Source: Pseudoips prasinana
Lineage: Eukaryota; Arthropoda; Insecta; Lepidoptera; Nolidae
Reading direction: 5' to 3'
Assembly (NCBI GenBank): GCA_951640165.1
Contig: OX621265.1
Span: 12,413,001 to 12,477,000, forward strand
Length of the DNA stretch: 64,000 bases
The translations under genes were made by a program, and so were the position numbers. How positions within the stretch are numbered: the first letter of the stretch is position 1; each line of letters begins with the position of its first letter. Below, one piece after another: positions 31,385 through 42,139 of the stretch. The notes under the pieces are model-generated. The model searched no databases and was not told the origin of the DNA. It saw nothing but the letters and a program-made list of their open reading frames with translations.

Positions 31385-31861
31385 TCAAAATTAGTAGTCA
31401 CATCTTTAAAACAACGTATACTATTAAAGTATTAACTAGTTTAATCAGATAGTTCATAGTTATTATCCAATCTGTACCGTTACGCCGTAGTCCGTAGTAT
31501 TGCCGTAGCAATGATTACTACGACGCGTAGTAACGTAGCAATATCACCATTTTGCGGCTACGAGTGTGATTGCAAAGCTATATTTTTGTTATCTCAATTG
31601 TTAGTCCGATGCCAAGTTATCATAGCGTTTCGCTCTAATACTGCAGTGGTCGAAAATCAAACAATATAGAAGCCAATTCCTTCTAAGTGATTTTGCAAAG
31701 CGTATATTTGTTACTACTGATGGGAAAAGGGGTTGCATAGTTCTTAAAATGACTGACGGATTTGATAGTGTTGGAAAAAATCCAACACTCTCAAATCTCT
31801 GAATGCAAGCTTTATCGGGAGTTTTATGAGTTTAGAGATATTCTCCATATAAATAGGAATA
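31385..31861. other. Unassigned; short hairpin
   Basis: 'gatttgatagtgttggaaaaaatccaacactctcaaatc' at 31759-31797 forms a short stem of 7-9 bp on each side of an A-rich loop. 31480-31560 is rich in tacg repeats. Confidence 0.4.
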
Positions 31862-31985
31862 AATAAAATAAATATCTGGGACATATCAAACAGCGCCATC
31901 TAGCCCAAACTAAGCAAAACTTATACTATGGATACTAAACAACGGAGAGACTTATAAACTTGTTATTTTAAATGTATTTCTTTTT
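31862..31985 (-). mobile_element. SINE family A/C tail
   Basis: 'atctgggacatatcaaacag', 'cccaaactaagcaaaactta' then AT-rich. Its head is replaced by the SINE B that follows. Confidence 0.55.
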
Positions 31986-32467
31986 ATAAAGACAACCGCA
32001 CTAGGCAAATTAATCCCGGTGTCGCGGGGTACCTACTTTACAAACATATAATAGTCGGACACAAAGTACGTAAGTTATATTGTGTCCGTCTATTACATCC
32101 TCCAGAGTCTGGATAACTATTAATGGGTCACACAAATAGCTGTCCTGCGCGGGAATAATAATAATAATATCTAGGGACAATGTCACACAGATCATCCTAG
32201 CCCCAAACTAAGCAAAGCTTGTACTGGGTACCAGGCCACAATATACATACTTATATAGATAGATAAATACTTATTTACATAGAAAACATTCATGACTCAG
32301 AAACAAATATTTGTGCTCATCACACAAATATATGCACTTACCGGGATTCGAACCCAGGACCACCAGCTTCGCAGGCAGGAGCACTACCAAGTAGGCTACG
32401 GTGACCGGGAATCGTCGTGACACGAAGAGGCGAGGCGCTTGTCTTAATCTCTGCGCCACACGTGTAG
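31986..32467 (-). mobile_element. SINE family B split by SINE A
   Basis: 31990-32155 and 32409-32467 are the two parts of one B-family SINE. gggaat is duplicated at the junctions (end of 'cgcgggaat' and after 'ggtgacc'), marking the later SINE A insertion. Confidence 0.78.
32156..32408 (-). mobile_element. SINE family A inside SINE B
   Basis: (AAT)n tail, 'cctagccccaaactaagcaa', B-box complement gggattcgaaccc at about 32343-32355, ends 'ctacggtgacc'. Confidence 0.85.
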
Positions 32468-32579
32468 AATACACGTTCATGAACACTAACATTTGTCTTA
32501 TGCGATCGAATCTAGCCCGCAACTTTGGATCATAAGGAAGGGTCACATCCAAATGTTTGGTTGTTAGCTATGTCACGAA

Positions 32580-32885
32580 ATATAAGTGATTGACGCATTT
32601 AAGAGAAAAATAAAGGAACACTTTTTCAATCAATTAAGCAGGCAGGCAGCTAATATTTATGTATATGTTTTTATTTTTGTATTATTTTCAATACCTTAGT
32701 TCATAGTATAAATTTTTGTGCACTGTTTGTAACACATCACATATAAGCTCTCACTCAAACAAAGGTTTGCTGGAAGGGAACTCATAGTTGAGTTAAGCTC
32801 GCCTGTGTACATGATATGTCTAATCTTTTATGTAAATATGTATTTCTGTGTGCAATAAAGTATAAATAAATGATGGCTGTAAGCG
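32580..32885 (+). mobile_element. LINE 3' UTR
   Basis: 'gtttgctggaagggaactca', 'gttgagttaagctcgcctgt' and terminal 'gcaataaagtataaataaat' look like an insect LINE 3' region with polyadenylation signal. No coding part remains. Confidence 0.5.
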
Positions 32886-33339
32886 GGCCTAAATGGGTTG
32901 TTAGCTATGTGTGAGCCCAAATATTGGTTACGTCACGAAATATGAGTGATAACTATGTGCGAACCTAAAATAAGTTGTTAGCTATGTGTGAGCCAAAATA
33001 TAAGTATCTTTTAATTGTAAAACATCAGATTTGTATAGGAAATAGAGATTATAACGTGTAATTAGATATTAAAAGAATGTATTAGCTGTGAATACATGTA
33101 TTTAGAAAAATATCATACCTACTCTGTTCTAATTATAAGATAGAAATTAATTAAAAATTAGTATTTACCAGCAAATGTTTTGTCGCTAAGATACACACAA
33201 ATGGGATCGACCAATCAGAGAGCAGAGCATGCAAAGCTCAACAAAAACAACATTGGTCAATCTCATTTAGGTACCTCCCGCAGGTAGTTACTACTTGCGC
33301 CCTACAAAATGTGTAATAAAAGTAGGGACATTTTATGTT

Positions 33340-33700
33340 GTAAACACAGCTGAGTCGATGTCGGTTGTAGATCGGCTCCTGCTGGGCCTCACCAAATGGT
33401 GTCTCACCCGGTAGAGCCTAGATCTCCCGGCACCGTGAAGAAAGGGGTTGTCAACGCAAACCCCCTCCACCGCTGCCCCGGCCCAGGCCGGCTTTTAACT
33501 ACACTCGGCGTAAGCTGTGACCCATCCCTAGGATAACTCGCCGCAACTCAATAAGAGCGCACCCAAACACCTACCCGTAATTTTACGGGTAGCGATTTAC
33601 ACCTCGGGCAGGGGGCCATCGCCCCGAACCCGATTCCTCTGCCCCCGTGAGCGGACGTGAGAAGGCCCGGTACAGTTGTAAGCACAGTCCACTACCGTAT
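33340..33700. other. GC-rich island of unknown origin
   Basis: About 360 bp stand out as markedly GC-rich (e.g. 'ccaccgctgccccggcccag'). No long ORF: the best minus frame (33597-33791) has no recognised domain. It could be a 5' UTR or gag-like piece of a retroelement, or a CpG-type promoter; I cannot decide. Confidence 0.4.
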
Positions 33701-34325
33701 TGTAACGAAGCAACATCGAATTAAGAGCTGATTCCAGATCAAGAAGCGTTTTATTTAGAAACCTCAGGCGTGCTTCAGATAGGATCAGCATCCCTACCCT
33801 AACAAATTTGTTCCTTCGAACGCGGATAAAGAGATTCGGGAACTCTCGAACCCAATAGTGGTTGTCAATATATGCAGAAAAAGGCCACCGTTGGACTTTA
33901 GTAGATAGATATCCGACATAACCCCCATTGCCTTACTCCAAGCGATTAGTATCTGTTTTCGATGAAATCTCCCATTTCTGGAAAATCTTGCTATCTTGCA
34001 GATATTCAGATACTCAGGTGAACCATTTCACCTGTTATAAATTCAAGAGTACATTTCCGTCGCTAAAATAAAATGAAGTCGAAATAAAATTTTACTATTC
34101 TTAAGTATATTTTCAGTATTCAAAAATGAAATATTACTTTTGTATAAATTGCAACTTGATGCGTTTCGTTTAAGTTTCTACTGTTATTCAATTCCGTTTA
34201 TTATTTCTTTGGTATTTAATGATGGAATACGTTATTATGCTTACTTTTCTTTCCTCGCTCAATTTCTTTTCTCACAATTTCTGTGTATCTTATTTTCTTG
34301 TAATGTAACTTTTCATATTCCATTG
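33701..34325. other. No feature recognised
   Basis: The plus frame at 34140-34391 runs into a MITE and is hydrophobic only because of T-richness. Confidence 0.3.
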
Positions 34326-34470
34326 TACAGACGCCAGCACATCAAGCTACCCCAATCTGTCAAATTTTCCCAATTGAAAGTGAACCTATAATGAATACTT
34401 TTGTGATAAAGCTGAAAATCTATAAAAGAAATGTGACAGTTTGGGGTAGCTGGATGTGCTGGCGTCTGTA
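34326..34470 (+). mobile_element. MITE E copy 5
   Basis: 34328-34468, 141 bp, both TA flanks intact. A small insertion (about 'aatgaata') lengthens its centre. Confidence 0.88.
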
Positions 34471-34527
34471 CTAAACGTGTCATGATTATTTTTACTTTTT
34501 CATTATCGACTGGCTGGTAAGTGTAGT

Positions 34528-34621
34528 GAACGATACACGCTGGCAGATCAAATTTAGGATTCCCTTCCAGAAGGGTGTTAGGAAGGGAATCCTAAATTTG
34601 AGCTGCCAGCGTGTATCGTTC
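34528..34621. repeat. 41-bp inverted repeat, 12-bp loop
   Basis: 34528-34568 and 34581-34621 pair with one mismatch (gcagatc against gagctgc). Arms start gaacgatacacgctggca. Confidence 0.88.
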
Positions 34622-34724
34622 GTAGCTTAACGCAAAGCGCCTACCCCGGATTGGTAGATGGTGCAGGTTCGAGACCCGCCGGACGATTAAAATTATGATT
34701 TCCCATTTTTAAGATTAGTCTAGT

Positions 34725-34785
34725 GCTTAGTGAGCTTGACCTTGTTGGTTCGATTCCCACCCAGGACCAATCTTTTTGCGATTCC
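34725..34785 (+). mobile_element. SINE head fragment
   Basis: 'gtgcttagtgagcttgacct' and B box 'tggttcgattcccacccagg' of a C-family SINE, cut off by the next hairpin. Confidence 0.5.
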
Positions 34786-34786
34786 A

Positions 34787-34837
34787 AAAAGCTATAATAA
34801 TTTTTAAGTTATGAACTTAAAAATTATTATAGCTTTT
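34787..34837. repeat. Perfect 24-bp hairpin, 3-base loop
   Basis: 34787-34810 (aaaagctataataattttta...) and 34814-34837 are exact complements around atg. A second smaller palindrome (atttacatattta / taaaatatgtaaat) follows to about 34876. Confidence 0.85.
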
Positions 34838-34892
34838 CGAGTAATTGCATATTTACATATTTATAAAATATGTAAATAATCTTTAGCTAACT

Positions 34893-34970
34893 TAATCATC
34901 ATCATCAGCTTGATATCGTCCACTGGTGGACATAGGCCTCTTCCAAAGGTTTCTATAACGTTATCATTTG
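34893..34970 (-). mobile_element. RTE-group LINE tail
   Basis: (ATC)n, 'gcttgatatcgtccactggt' and 'ggacataggcctcttccaa' match the tails at 9710 and 57310. Confidence 0.55.
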
Positions 34971-35004
34971 GAGACAATCTTTCTTTGGTCAGATTTGGTC
35001 AGAG

Positions 35005-35192
35005 AAATTCTCTGACCAAATCGGGTATGTTCTCAGGAAAGGCCCGGTCAGAAGTACCCTAAACCGGCGAGCATGTATGAAGAATATAATGACAGTAAAC
35101 GAGGCAAAAGAGGTGTGCAAAGATCGTGATGAATGGAAATCCGTTGTCTCTGCCTACCCCTCTGGGAAAGTCAGTCTATAATGATGACGATA
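35005..35192 (+). mobile_element. RTE-group LINE 3' end, coding tail
   Basis: Plus frame RRACMKNIMTVNEAKEVCKD then RDEWKSVVSAYPSGKVSL and stop (35178), then (GAT)n-like 'atgatgacgatag'. It is head to head with the minus tail just upstream, via a hairpin at 34989-35020. Confidence 0.6.
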
Positions 35193-35624
35193 GTTAGAAT
35201 TTGAAAATTCTTCTCATCATTTGTGTATTTCTTGTGGTCAATAAATTGCCGTTATGGCATATAAGTCCTTACCAATTCGCGCCAATATATCAAATAAAAA
35301 CATTTTTCATTGTATAAAAAATCAACTGTTAAGCGGTTTATCGCTATCTGCAACCCTATAAAAAAACAAACACAACTCCTTTACTCAACTAAACCACTTT
35401 CACACTCAAACGCGATTTTCCCTCAAAAGAGGGTTGAATATTTTCTATACAAAATACAACAAGAAAAACCACTTAAACCGTTTACCTGGCTCGGCGGGAA
35501 ACTGTAATTGTTTTCAAACAATGCTTTGGCTTTTGAGATTTTGTTATATGTATGTTAGATAAAAAGTATTTCTTGAAGATAATATCTCTATACTATATCT
35601 TTTTTTTTATTTAAAATAACAGCA
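35193..35624. other. No feature recognised
   Basis: A 65-codon frame at 35310-35507 lacks any family resemblance. Confidence 0.3.
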
Positions 35625-35755
35625 GGCGCTCATAGATAAGTGCTCTCACCGGTACGTAAGTGATTGCCGAGGTTAAGCGACTAAGCTCGCGGTCAGTCCA
35701 TAGATGGGTGAAAGTGGTGTAACAGTTGTTGAGCCCATACTATAAGTAAGTTAGT
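35625..35755 (-). repeat. Dispersed repeat K, minus copy
   Basis: 'gctctcaccggtacgtaagt', 'cgaggttaagcgactaagct', 'cggtcagtccatagatgggt' are the inverse of the K blocks at 59500-59590. Confidence 0.6.
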
Positions 35756-35794
35756 AAACCATTCAGACAAGATGTAGTAAATTATATATAAATA

Positions 35795-36114
35795 CTAGCT
35801 GTGCCCCGCGGTTTTACCCGCGTTAAACTTTATAAATTATCACTGCTCCTCCCCTGTAGGGAATAGCGTGATAATATGTAGCCTATATGTTGACCTGACC
35901 TTTTGGTAATATTCATGCAAAATTTGAAGTAAATCCATGCAGTACTTTTGATGTTTAGCCCGGACATACATACATACAAACAGACACACAGACAAAATTC
36001 TAAAAACTAAATTTTTGGCTTCGATATCGATAGCAGATCACGCCCCAAGTATCCTTTTAAAAAAATATTCAATGTACAGTTTTGACTTTCCTACGATTTT
36101 ATTATATGTATAGA
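35795..36114 (-). mobile_element. Helitron H1, complete reference copy
   Basis: CTAG at 35795-35798 (preceded by A), hairpin gccccgcggttttacccgcg, body with 'cctcccctgtagggaatagc' and 'catacaaacagacacacaga', and the TCTATAC start at 36114. 320 bp, no ORF. Confidence 0.78.
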
Positions 36115-36117
36115 TTT

Positions 36118-36296
36118 GATAATTAAACCTATATATAAGCTTGACAATAACTTAATATAAGCTAGCTAAATAATAAATGAAATGTTATTTCTAAATTGTT
36201 TCATACACTCCATGTAATTAAATATTTTTATGTATCTATAAATAATTATGGTTACTTAATTATAGTACAAACATGTTCTGACTATTTACAAGCGCT
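36118..36296 (+). repeat. Repeat H relative
   Basis: 'gacaataacttaatataagc' and 'caaacatgttctgactattt' then 'acaagcgcttttt' are the reverse of the H blocks. It ends where the next repeat begins. Confidence 0.5.
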
Positions 36297-36890
36297 TTTT
36301 AGGGTTCCGTAGCCAAATGGCAAAAAACGGAACCCTTATAGATTCGTCAAGTCTGTCTGTCTGTCTGTCCGTCCGTCGGTATGTCACAGCCACTTTCTTC
36401 CGGAACTATAAGAGCAGTACCGTTGAAATTTGGTAAGTATGTATTCTGTGAACCGCATTAAGATTTTCACATAAAAATAGTAAAATAACAATAATTTTGG
36501 GGGTTCCCCATACATAGAACTGAAACCCCTACAATTTATTTTCAGCGTACCCATACATGTGGGATAGGTCTTCAAAAATGATATTAAGGTTTCTAATATC
36601 ATTTTTTTCTAAACGTAATAGTTTGCGCGAGAGACACTACCAAAGTGGTAAAATGAGTGTCCCCCCCCTGTAATTTCTAAAATAATAATATAATAAATCT
36701 AAAAAAATATATATGATATACATTACCATGTAAACTAACAACGAATATTGGTTTGAACGAGATCTAGTAAGTAGTTTTTTTTAATACGTCATAAATTGTA
36801 AACCCAATTTAACTTTCATTTAATCAACTGAAATACTTGCTGCTACGGTACCCTTCATGGGCGAGTCCGACTCGCACTTGGCCAGTATTT
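36297..36890. repeat. Lepidopteran repeat with inverted ends
   Basis: Opens 'tagggttccgtagccaaatg' and contains a (GTCT)n tract; it closes 'tgctacggtacccttcatgg', 'gcgagtccgactcgcacttgg'. The 'ttccgtagc' / 'gctacggtac' ends are inverted. This layout is common in Lepidoptera, but the class is uncertain to me. Confidence 0.5.
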
Positions 36891-37012
36891 TTTGTTAAGG
36901 CTGGGGCAATGCCTACGCATGCCACCCGCAAAAAATGTCTGCGGGTGAGTATGTCGTACTCGCACCGACTAAACCTAACCTTCCGTGGACTTCTTCTAGC
37001 GCCTGATGGGCA
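36884..37012 (-). repeat. Dispersed repeat J, minus copy
   Basis: 'cgcaaaaaatgtctgcgggt', 'ccttccgtggacttcttcta' invert the J blocks of 52880-52990. Confidence 0.5.
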
Positions 37013-37230
37013 TGGACATCAGCGCAGGACATATTACAGTACACAAGTGTACGCAAATACAGGGGCACTTTATATTGCATCATTCTCCCGGGACTACTAG
37101 CGATACGAACGGAAAGTGAGGCTTTACGTTATCAAGGTGCGGGGGTCTCATGCTGCCAAATCCCAGACAGATTTTTTCTTAACAATACATCATAATCCTT
37201 TACACCTTCTTAATTTGATTTCGACCCAAA
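37013..37230 (-). mobile_element. SINE family D, minus, headless
   Basis: 'catcagcgcaggacatatta', 'cacaagtgtacgcaaataca' and 'ggtgcgggggtctcatgctg' are D-family body blocks. Confidence 0.6.
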
Positions 37231-37301
37231 ATTTGTCTCCTGCCTGACCTGCTAAACTTCATCTTCATGGGTCAAATACTTTGTGAGATTTAAGATTAAA
37301 G

Positions 37302-37438
37302 TGCAGACACCAGCACTAGACTACCCCAATCTATCAAATTTCTTTTATAGATTTTCTACTTTATCACATAAGCATTAGGTTCACTTTCAATTGGGGAAAT
37401 TTGACGGATAGGGGTAGCTTCATGTGCTGGCACCTGTA
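37302..37438 (-). mobile_element. MITE E copy 6, diverged
   Basis: 37304-37436. Ends CAGACACCAGCAC / gtgctggcacctg. Right TA intact, left decayed to TG. Confidence 0.78.
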
Positions 37439-37921
37439 CGTAAGTGAACGATTGTCCTTTATAAAATAACGTACTTGTAAACAAAAGTTACTAGTATGTT
37501 ATTTTAACACAAACATAATAATAATAATAATAAAATTTATTTTCTCACTACAATATACAGTTTACCAAAGACAGTTTTATATATATTTCACAATTCAAAC
37601 ATACTTATCTGATCGATGTAAGTAAGTTGGAAGACCTCGCTTCGGTCGTTCTCTATAGCAAAGGTGCTTACAATGAGTTTATTTCTCTGGAATGTGCGTT
37701 GAAATGAAAATAAACTTTGATCCTGTATACAGTATTTCAAATAGCTTTGAAGTTATTGGTACATTTCTGGAGTTATGACTTAGATGAACCAGTAAATTAT
37801 GTTGTTTATTTTGCTAATTAATTTTAATTATATAAATATATCCATACGTATATGAAATGGAATGAAGAACACTCGTGTAGGAGGTATTTAACGTAGTAAC
37901 GGAGCACTGCCTCACTGTCAC
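37437..37921. other. CR1-type LINE tail and unassigned DNA
   Basis: 37516-37620 ('ataataaaatttattttctc') has the microsatellite-plus-tail look of a minus-strand LINE end. Remainder unassigned. Confidence 0.35.
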
Positions 37922-38167
37922 TTAGGCTGAGATCTATAGAGCGTACTTAGACTTTGCTCAAACTTTACTTACGTAAAACTTTGCTAAGTGTATGCTAAGC
38001 TTATACTTTGATTTGGTATTTATAGACTTTTTGACGTTAAGATTATGCTTAGCATAAGCTAAGACAGACAAAGTCAAAACACCAATTGTAATTTCGTTAC
38101 ATGCATTAACTTTTGTCTGAGTAAAGTCTGAGCAAAGTCTAAGTACGCTCTATAGATCTCAGCCTTA
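37922..38167. mobile_element. Harbinger-type MITE with TTA duplication
   Basis: Element 37925-38164 (240 bp) has inverted ends of about 45 bp beginning GGCTGAGATCTATAGAGCGT. It is flanked by TTA at 37922-37924 and 38165-38167, the 3-bp TWA duplication expected of PIF/Harbinger elements. No transposase of that class is in the window. Confidence 0.82.
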
Positions 38168-38527
38168 GTGTCTCTGGCACAATCGGGCAGCTTGACTGGA
38201 AAAAGTTATTCAATACGCAGTACCTAGGCCGCCTATTTTCACAGGTTTTACTTTCAAACGATTTAAACGACTTGATGCTTCTGCTTGTTACTGCAAATCA
38301 CTGTCTTATAAACAGTATCTAAATCATACGTTAATAGTTCTTTTATTTAAATTGACGTGTCAGAAATGCATAACACCCGTTTTTACCCACGGTAACCACG
38401 AGAACGACTAGATAGTGTAAATCATGTTGCGGTTTTGTCGTTAAAAGTATACTCCATTTTGCTATATCCTTTTATAAGTCCTTTTACTTATAATTACTGT
38501 TATAAAAATCTAATAATTATAATAATC
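38168..38527. other. No feature recognised
   Basis: No repeat block, hairpin or ORF could be tied to any family here. Confidence 0.3.
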
Positions 38528-38640
38528 TGGCGGTCCTTGCTCTAGCCATTCAGGAACAGTTGTTAAGCCATGTCAGAAGCCTAATGGGCGGCTTGAACAA
38601 CTCTGACACTAGGGTAACCACTGCCCAAATGATAAATAAG
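38528..38640 (-). repeat. Dispersed repeat K, minus copy
   Basis: 'aatgggcggcttgaacaact', 'ctgacactagggtaaccact', 'gcccaaatgataaataagta' invert the start of K at 59365. Confidence 0.6.
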
Positions 38641-39369
38641 TAAGTTTACTACCGATTTTAACAAAACTTATATGGGCAGCATATTTTATGTCACGAATAT
38701 CTCTATCCAATAAAAAAAGAAAGATTAAAAGCGGTTTTCAAACTATATTACATAATTTCCCTTCACGTAACATTCAAACAAAAACAATGAAAAAAGTAAT
38801 ATGGAATTTCAAATCACATTTAAGCAAGAAATCTCCTTCAATACTATCTCCGTTTATTTACTAAAACTTCTTGTTGCCAAATAACCCAGTTTTGTGACCG
38901 GTCTGGATCTAGACGGGGTCGTAAAATCCGGTGCCAAAGTTACAGTATTCCGGACTTATTTTTATATCTTAGAATTTTTATTATAGTGACTGTAAACCTG
39001 GGGCAGATGGGCTCAGTTTCTTATTCTGTTCGTTTTGTTATCATATACTACTGAACGAGCAGTGAGAACCTTAACGCACATGATAATAGTACTTGTTGCT
39101 GATTTTCGGGTGCGGCAGCCAATTTCAACATATCGACAAATTTTAACTAAATTAGCTTCTTTGATGTATTGAAAGAAAACCTCGAAACGCACATTTTGAA
39201 TCTATTTCACTGAGCTTCTGACACTTTCTAACGCCATCTTCGATCATAATATGTGAGAACCTCGTTGTTCGTGATCGCATTCAGTCTGCCGTAGGTACCT
39301 ACCACGGAAGTGCTCCTGAAAAGTTAGCTCGTGAACACTTCCGAGGTTTTCATTCTACGGCGTCGATAT
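38641..39369. other. Longest apparently unique stretch
   Basis: I find no matches to other parts of the window. 39319-39351 forms a weak hairpin (ggaagtg ... cacttcc). Confidence 0.35.
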
Positions 39370-39790
39370 ATGCCACGCTTGGCAGACGGGTTATTTTATT
39401 TATTTTATTTTATTTGGGACAATCACAGTGTTAATTATCTAAGGTAGTCTAAAATAAGGAAACTTAGGACTATTTAACATTTTCCACATATTACAGACTA
39501 AATAACTTGGTGTGCATAAAATTATACAATTACAAAATTATTATAAAAGAAAGAGAGAAGATCGTTACGAAAAATTTATAATATGTTTGTTTAGAATTAG
39601 CACCAAACCAGTTCTTACAAATAATAGATTTAAGTTTTTGAGACGTAGTGTTAAATATATATTATGATGGTCATAGTACTCGGAGAGACTCTGTTGCTCG
39701 TTCTCTGGTAGAAACTCCCTCGGAACGTCTTCTACGCCCACCACGGGATGAGATGGGGGTGGTGATATTCTTTTCCCTCGGTCACCTTCC
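39370..39790 (-). mobile_element. RTE-group LINE 3' UTR split by an insertion
   Basis: 39370-39395 ('atgccacgcttggcagacgg') and 39665-39790 ('atggtcatagtactcggaga' to 'gggatgagatggggg') are colinear with the intact copy at 40240-40475. An AT-rich insert starting (TTTTA)n separates them. Confidence 0.6.
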
Positions 39791-39923
39791 TTTAAAAGTT
39801 TAAAAAGCGGGTTATTTTCAGGGTGGCCTCGTCACAGAATGCAGTTTGCATCTTTGCGAAATGCAAAAATAGATTTGCGGAATATACTTTCAAATAGTAC
39901 ATTTTATTTCCGTGTCTTTGGAT

Positions 39924-40011
39924 GCAATATTCAAGAAAACCCTACTAGCTAATAGATCTAATGAGTCTATCATTCGATGATACTGGCTAGTAGGGTTTTC
40001 TTGAATATTGC
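39924..40011. repeat. Perfect 26-bp inverted repeat, 36-base loop
   Basis: 39924-39949 and 39986-40011 are exact complements (gcaatattcaagaaaaccct...). Loop gattc-rich, no known family. Confidence 0.85.
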
Positions 40012-40224
40012 TTCCATCTTCCATTAAAAGTAGGGCTCGGTACCTACCTGACATGTAACTCTACTTAGCGTGTAAGGAAGAAGAAGGAAACTTAACATGA
40101 TTAGACCAGGGGTTTAGAACTTAATACGACCTTTAGATGTTTAACATGCTATAATTGTATGCAATTTTTAAAAATGTGCTTCAGTGATGATGCTACTCAT
40201 CATATCAGCCGAAATTATATTATT

Positions 40225-40475
40225 GCTGTGGGGTGACAGCGTGGTATATGTCAGCTAAAGTACGTCCACTACTGGACAAAAGCCTCCCCAAAGAATGGGG
40301 CGATATGCCAAAATCGCCACGCTTGGCAGACGGGTTGGCGATCGCAGTTTGATGGTCGTAGTTCACAGAAAAAACGCTGTTGTCCGTTCTCTGGTAGGTC
40401 TCCCTCGGACGATTTCTACGCCCCCCAACGGGATGAGATGGGGTGATGATTTTCTATGACGTCACCACACGGCAA
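40225..40475 (-). mobile_element. RTE-group LINE 3' UTR
   Basis: 'aaagtacgtccactactgga', 'aaatcgccacgcttggcaga', 'cctccctcgg'-like and 'ccccccaacgggatgagatg' blocks occur in order, 3' end to the left. Confidence 0.6.
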
Positions 40476-40700
40476 AGTCGTATTTTTATGCCGAGTATTT
40501 AGTTTTTGCTCAAATACGACGCACACACTATAAATAAAGCGGAATTTGTAATTGAGACAGATATATTTAGTATCTATCTGACTAAATCTATCAGTCATAA
40601 TTACAAATTCCTTACCAACTTTACTGTAACATTTTATTTTATATTTAATTATATTTCTCTGTAAGATGCCAAAATTTTTTATTTTTATTTTATTTATTTA

Positions 40701-41001
40701 CTAGCTGTGCCCGCGACTTCGTCCGCGTGTTAATTATTTTGTTATTTCGTTCTTTTTTTTATTAGTAAAATAAAAGACTTTTTCTAAAATAAAAGTAGCT
40801 TAAGTTACTCCTTATTACATCAGCTACCTGCCAATAAAAGTCCCGTCAAAATCGGTCCAGCCGTTTCAGAGATTAGCCGGAACAAACAGACAGACAGACA
40901 GACAAAAATTGAAAAAAATGTTATTTTGGTGTATGTACCGTATTCATATTTATGTAGTAAAAACCGGTTATTTCAATATTACAAACAGACATTTGTATAG
41001 A
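40701..41001 (-). mobile_element. Helitron H2, minus copy
   Basis: ctagctgtgcccgcgacttc at 40701, (CAGA)n tract at about 40885-40905, and GTATAGA (TCTATAC inverted) at 40995-41001. 301 bp. Confidence 0.75.
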
Positions 41002-41067
41002 TTTAGGTAAAAACAGTCTTACATAAATATTGTTACTAATAAACAAATGCAAGTAGACTAGAGAGAA

Positions 41068-41181
41068 TACTAAGAGGTCGGGTCGACATATAGGCTACAT
41101 ATTAACACGCTATTACCTACGGGGGAGAAGCTCTGATAATTTATAAAATTTAACGCGGGTAAAACCGCGGGGCACAGCTAG
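41068..41181 (+). mobile_element. Helitron H1, 3' half
   Basis: 'ctaagaggtcgggtcgacat' to hairpin gcgggtaaaaccgcggggc and CTAG at 41178-41181 followed by T. 5' half missing. Confidence 0.65.
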
Positions 41182-41611
41182 TAAATAAATAAAATACTCT
41201 TCATTTTTCTTAAATGCTGTTTAATATTCTTCATAGACCTGAATATACTTTATTTCTAGTAAAAAATAGTTGGCAACCCTAACTGGAATAGCTATTTCGT
41301 AACAGTCAATGTGGCTAAACATAAATATCGAATACAAAAACAATCATCCGTCCAGTCTTCCTGCATGGCTACTTAACCTCATTCGGAACATGACAAATGA
41401 TCCACTCGACTCAATATACTTGATTCATTCCTGTTCTCACGATACATTGTCGGGTACTTAGTGGCTTCACGACTACTTGCGCTGGTGGGGTAAGCTGAGT
41501 CAATTGGAAGTTGTCACCTCTTCAATTCTCTTACTTTGGTAACTAATTTTAACGGGCCGATTGCTACTGCTTCAAAAGTTCAAGGTTTTGTGTATATATG
41601 TAGATATATAG
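41182..41611. other. No feature recognised
   Basis: No shared blocks, and the only frame (41536-41799) merely translates the SINE that follows. Confidence 0.3.
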
Positions 41612-41965
41612 GTGACTGCCTCGTTGGTAGCGTGTTGAACCGCAGATATCGAGGTCCTGGGTTCAAATCTCGAGTCGGGCCAAAAAGTGATTTTGGGATT
41701 TTTGTATTAAGGAAATCTTTTAGTATCAACTCGAAGTCTGGGGAATTGGCGGTATTTCACCCCTCGGAGATCACGTTAAGCTGTTGGTCCTGTACCTGAT
41801 CTCTTTCCGGTCATATCGCTAGTCGTCCCGTCGGGTCATGAGAGTGATGAAATAGAAAGTGCCCCTGTGTCTTCGCACACACTTGTGCACTATAATATGT
41901 CTCCCGCAGATCCATTGAGACTGGCCGCCATGGCCGAAATTCGGCTAGGAGGCTTATTTAAGATG
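41612..41965 (+). mobile_element. SINE family D, full-length
   Basis: Head 'cctcgttggtagcgtgttga', B box 'gggttcaaatctcgag', body to 'ggccgccatggccgaaattc', 'ggctaggagg'. Confidence 0.8.
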
Positions 41966-42139
41966 GGTAAAGCATAGAGATCTTTCTCTCTACAAGCTGC
42001 TTAGCTAGGCAAATACACTCCAGGCAATATTACGTCATACTCGTGGTATACTACTGGTCTACACTGTTAATTCGTTGTACAAGACAAATATAATTTAGAA
42101 AAACGAAGACTTAACCTAACATTTACGTTATCAGCTTGA

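Noticed and set aside
36384..36602. 72-codon minus frame in the inverted-end repeat
   Set aside because: Not maintained as a coding frame and without motifs; the surrounding block is a known style of lepidopteran repeat.
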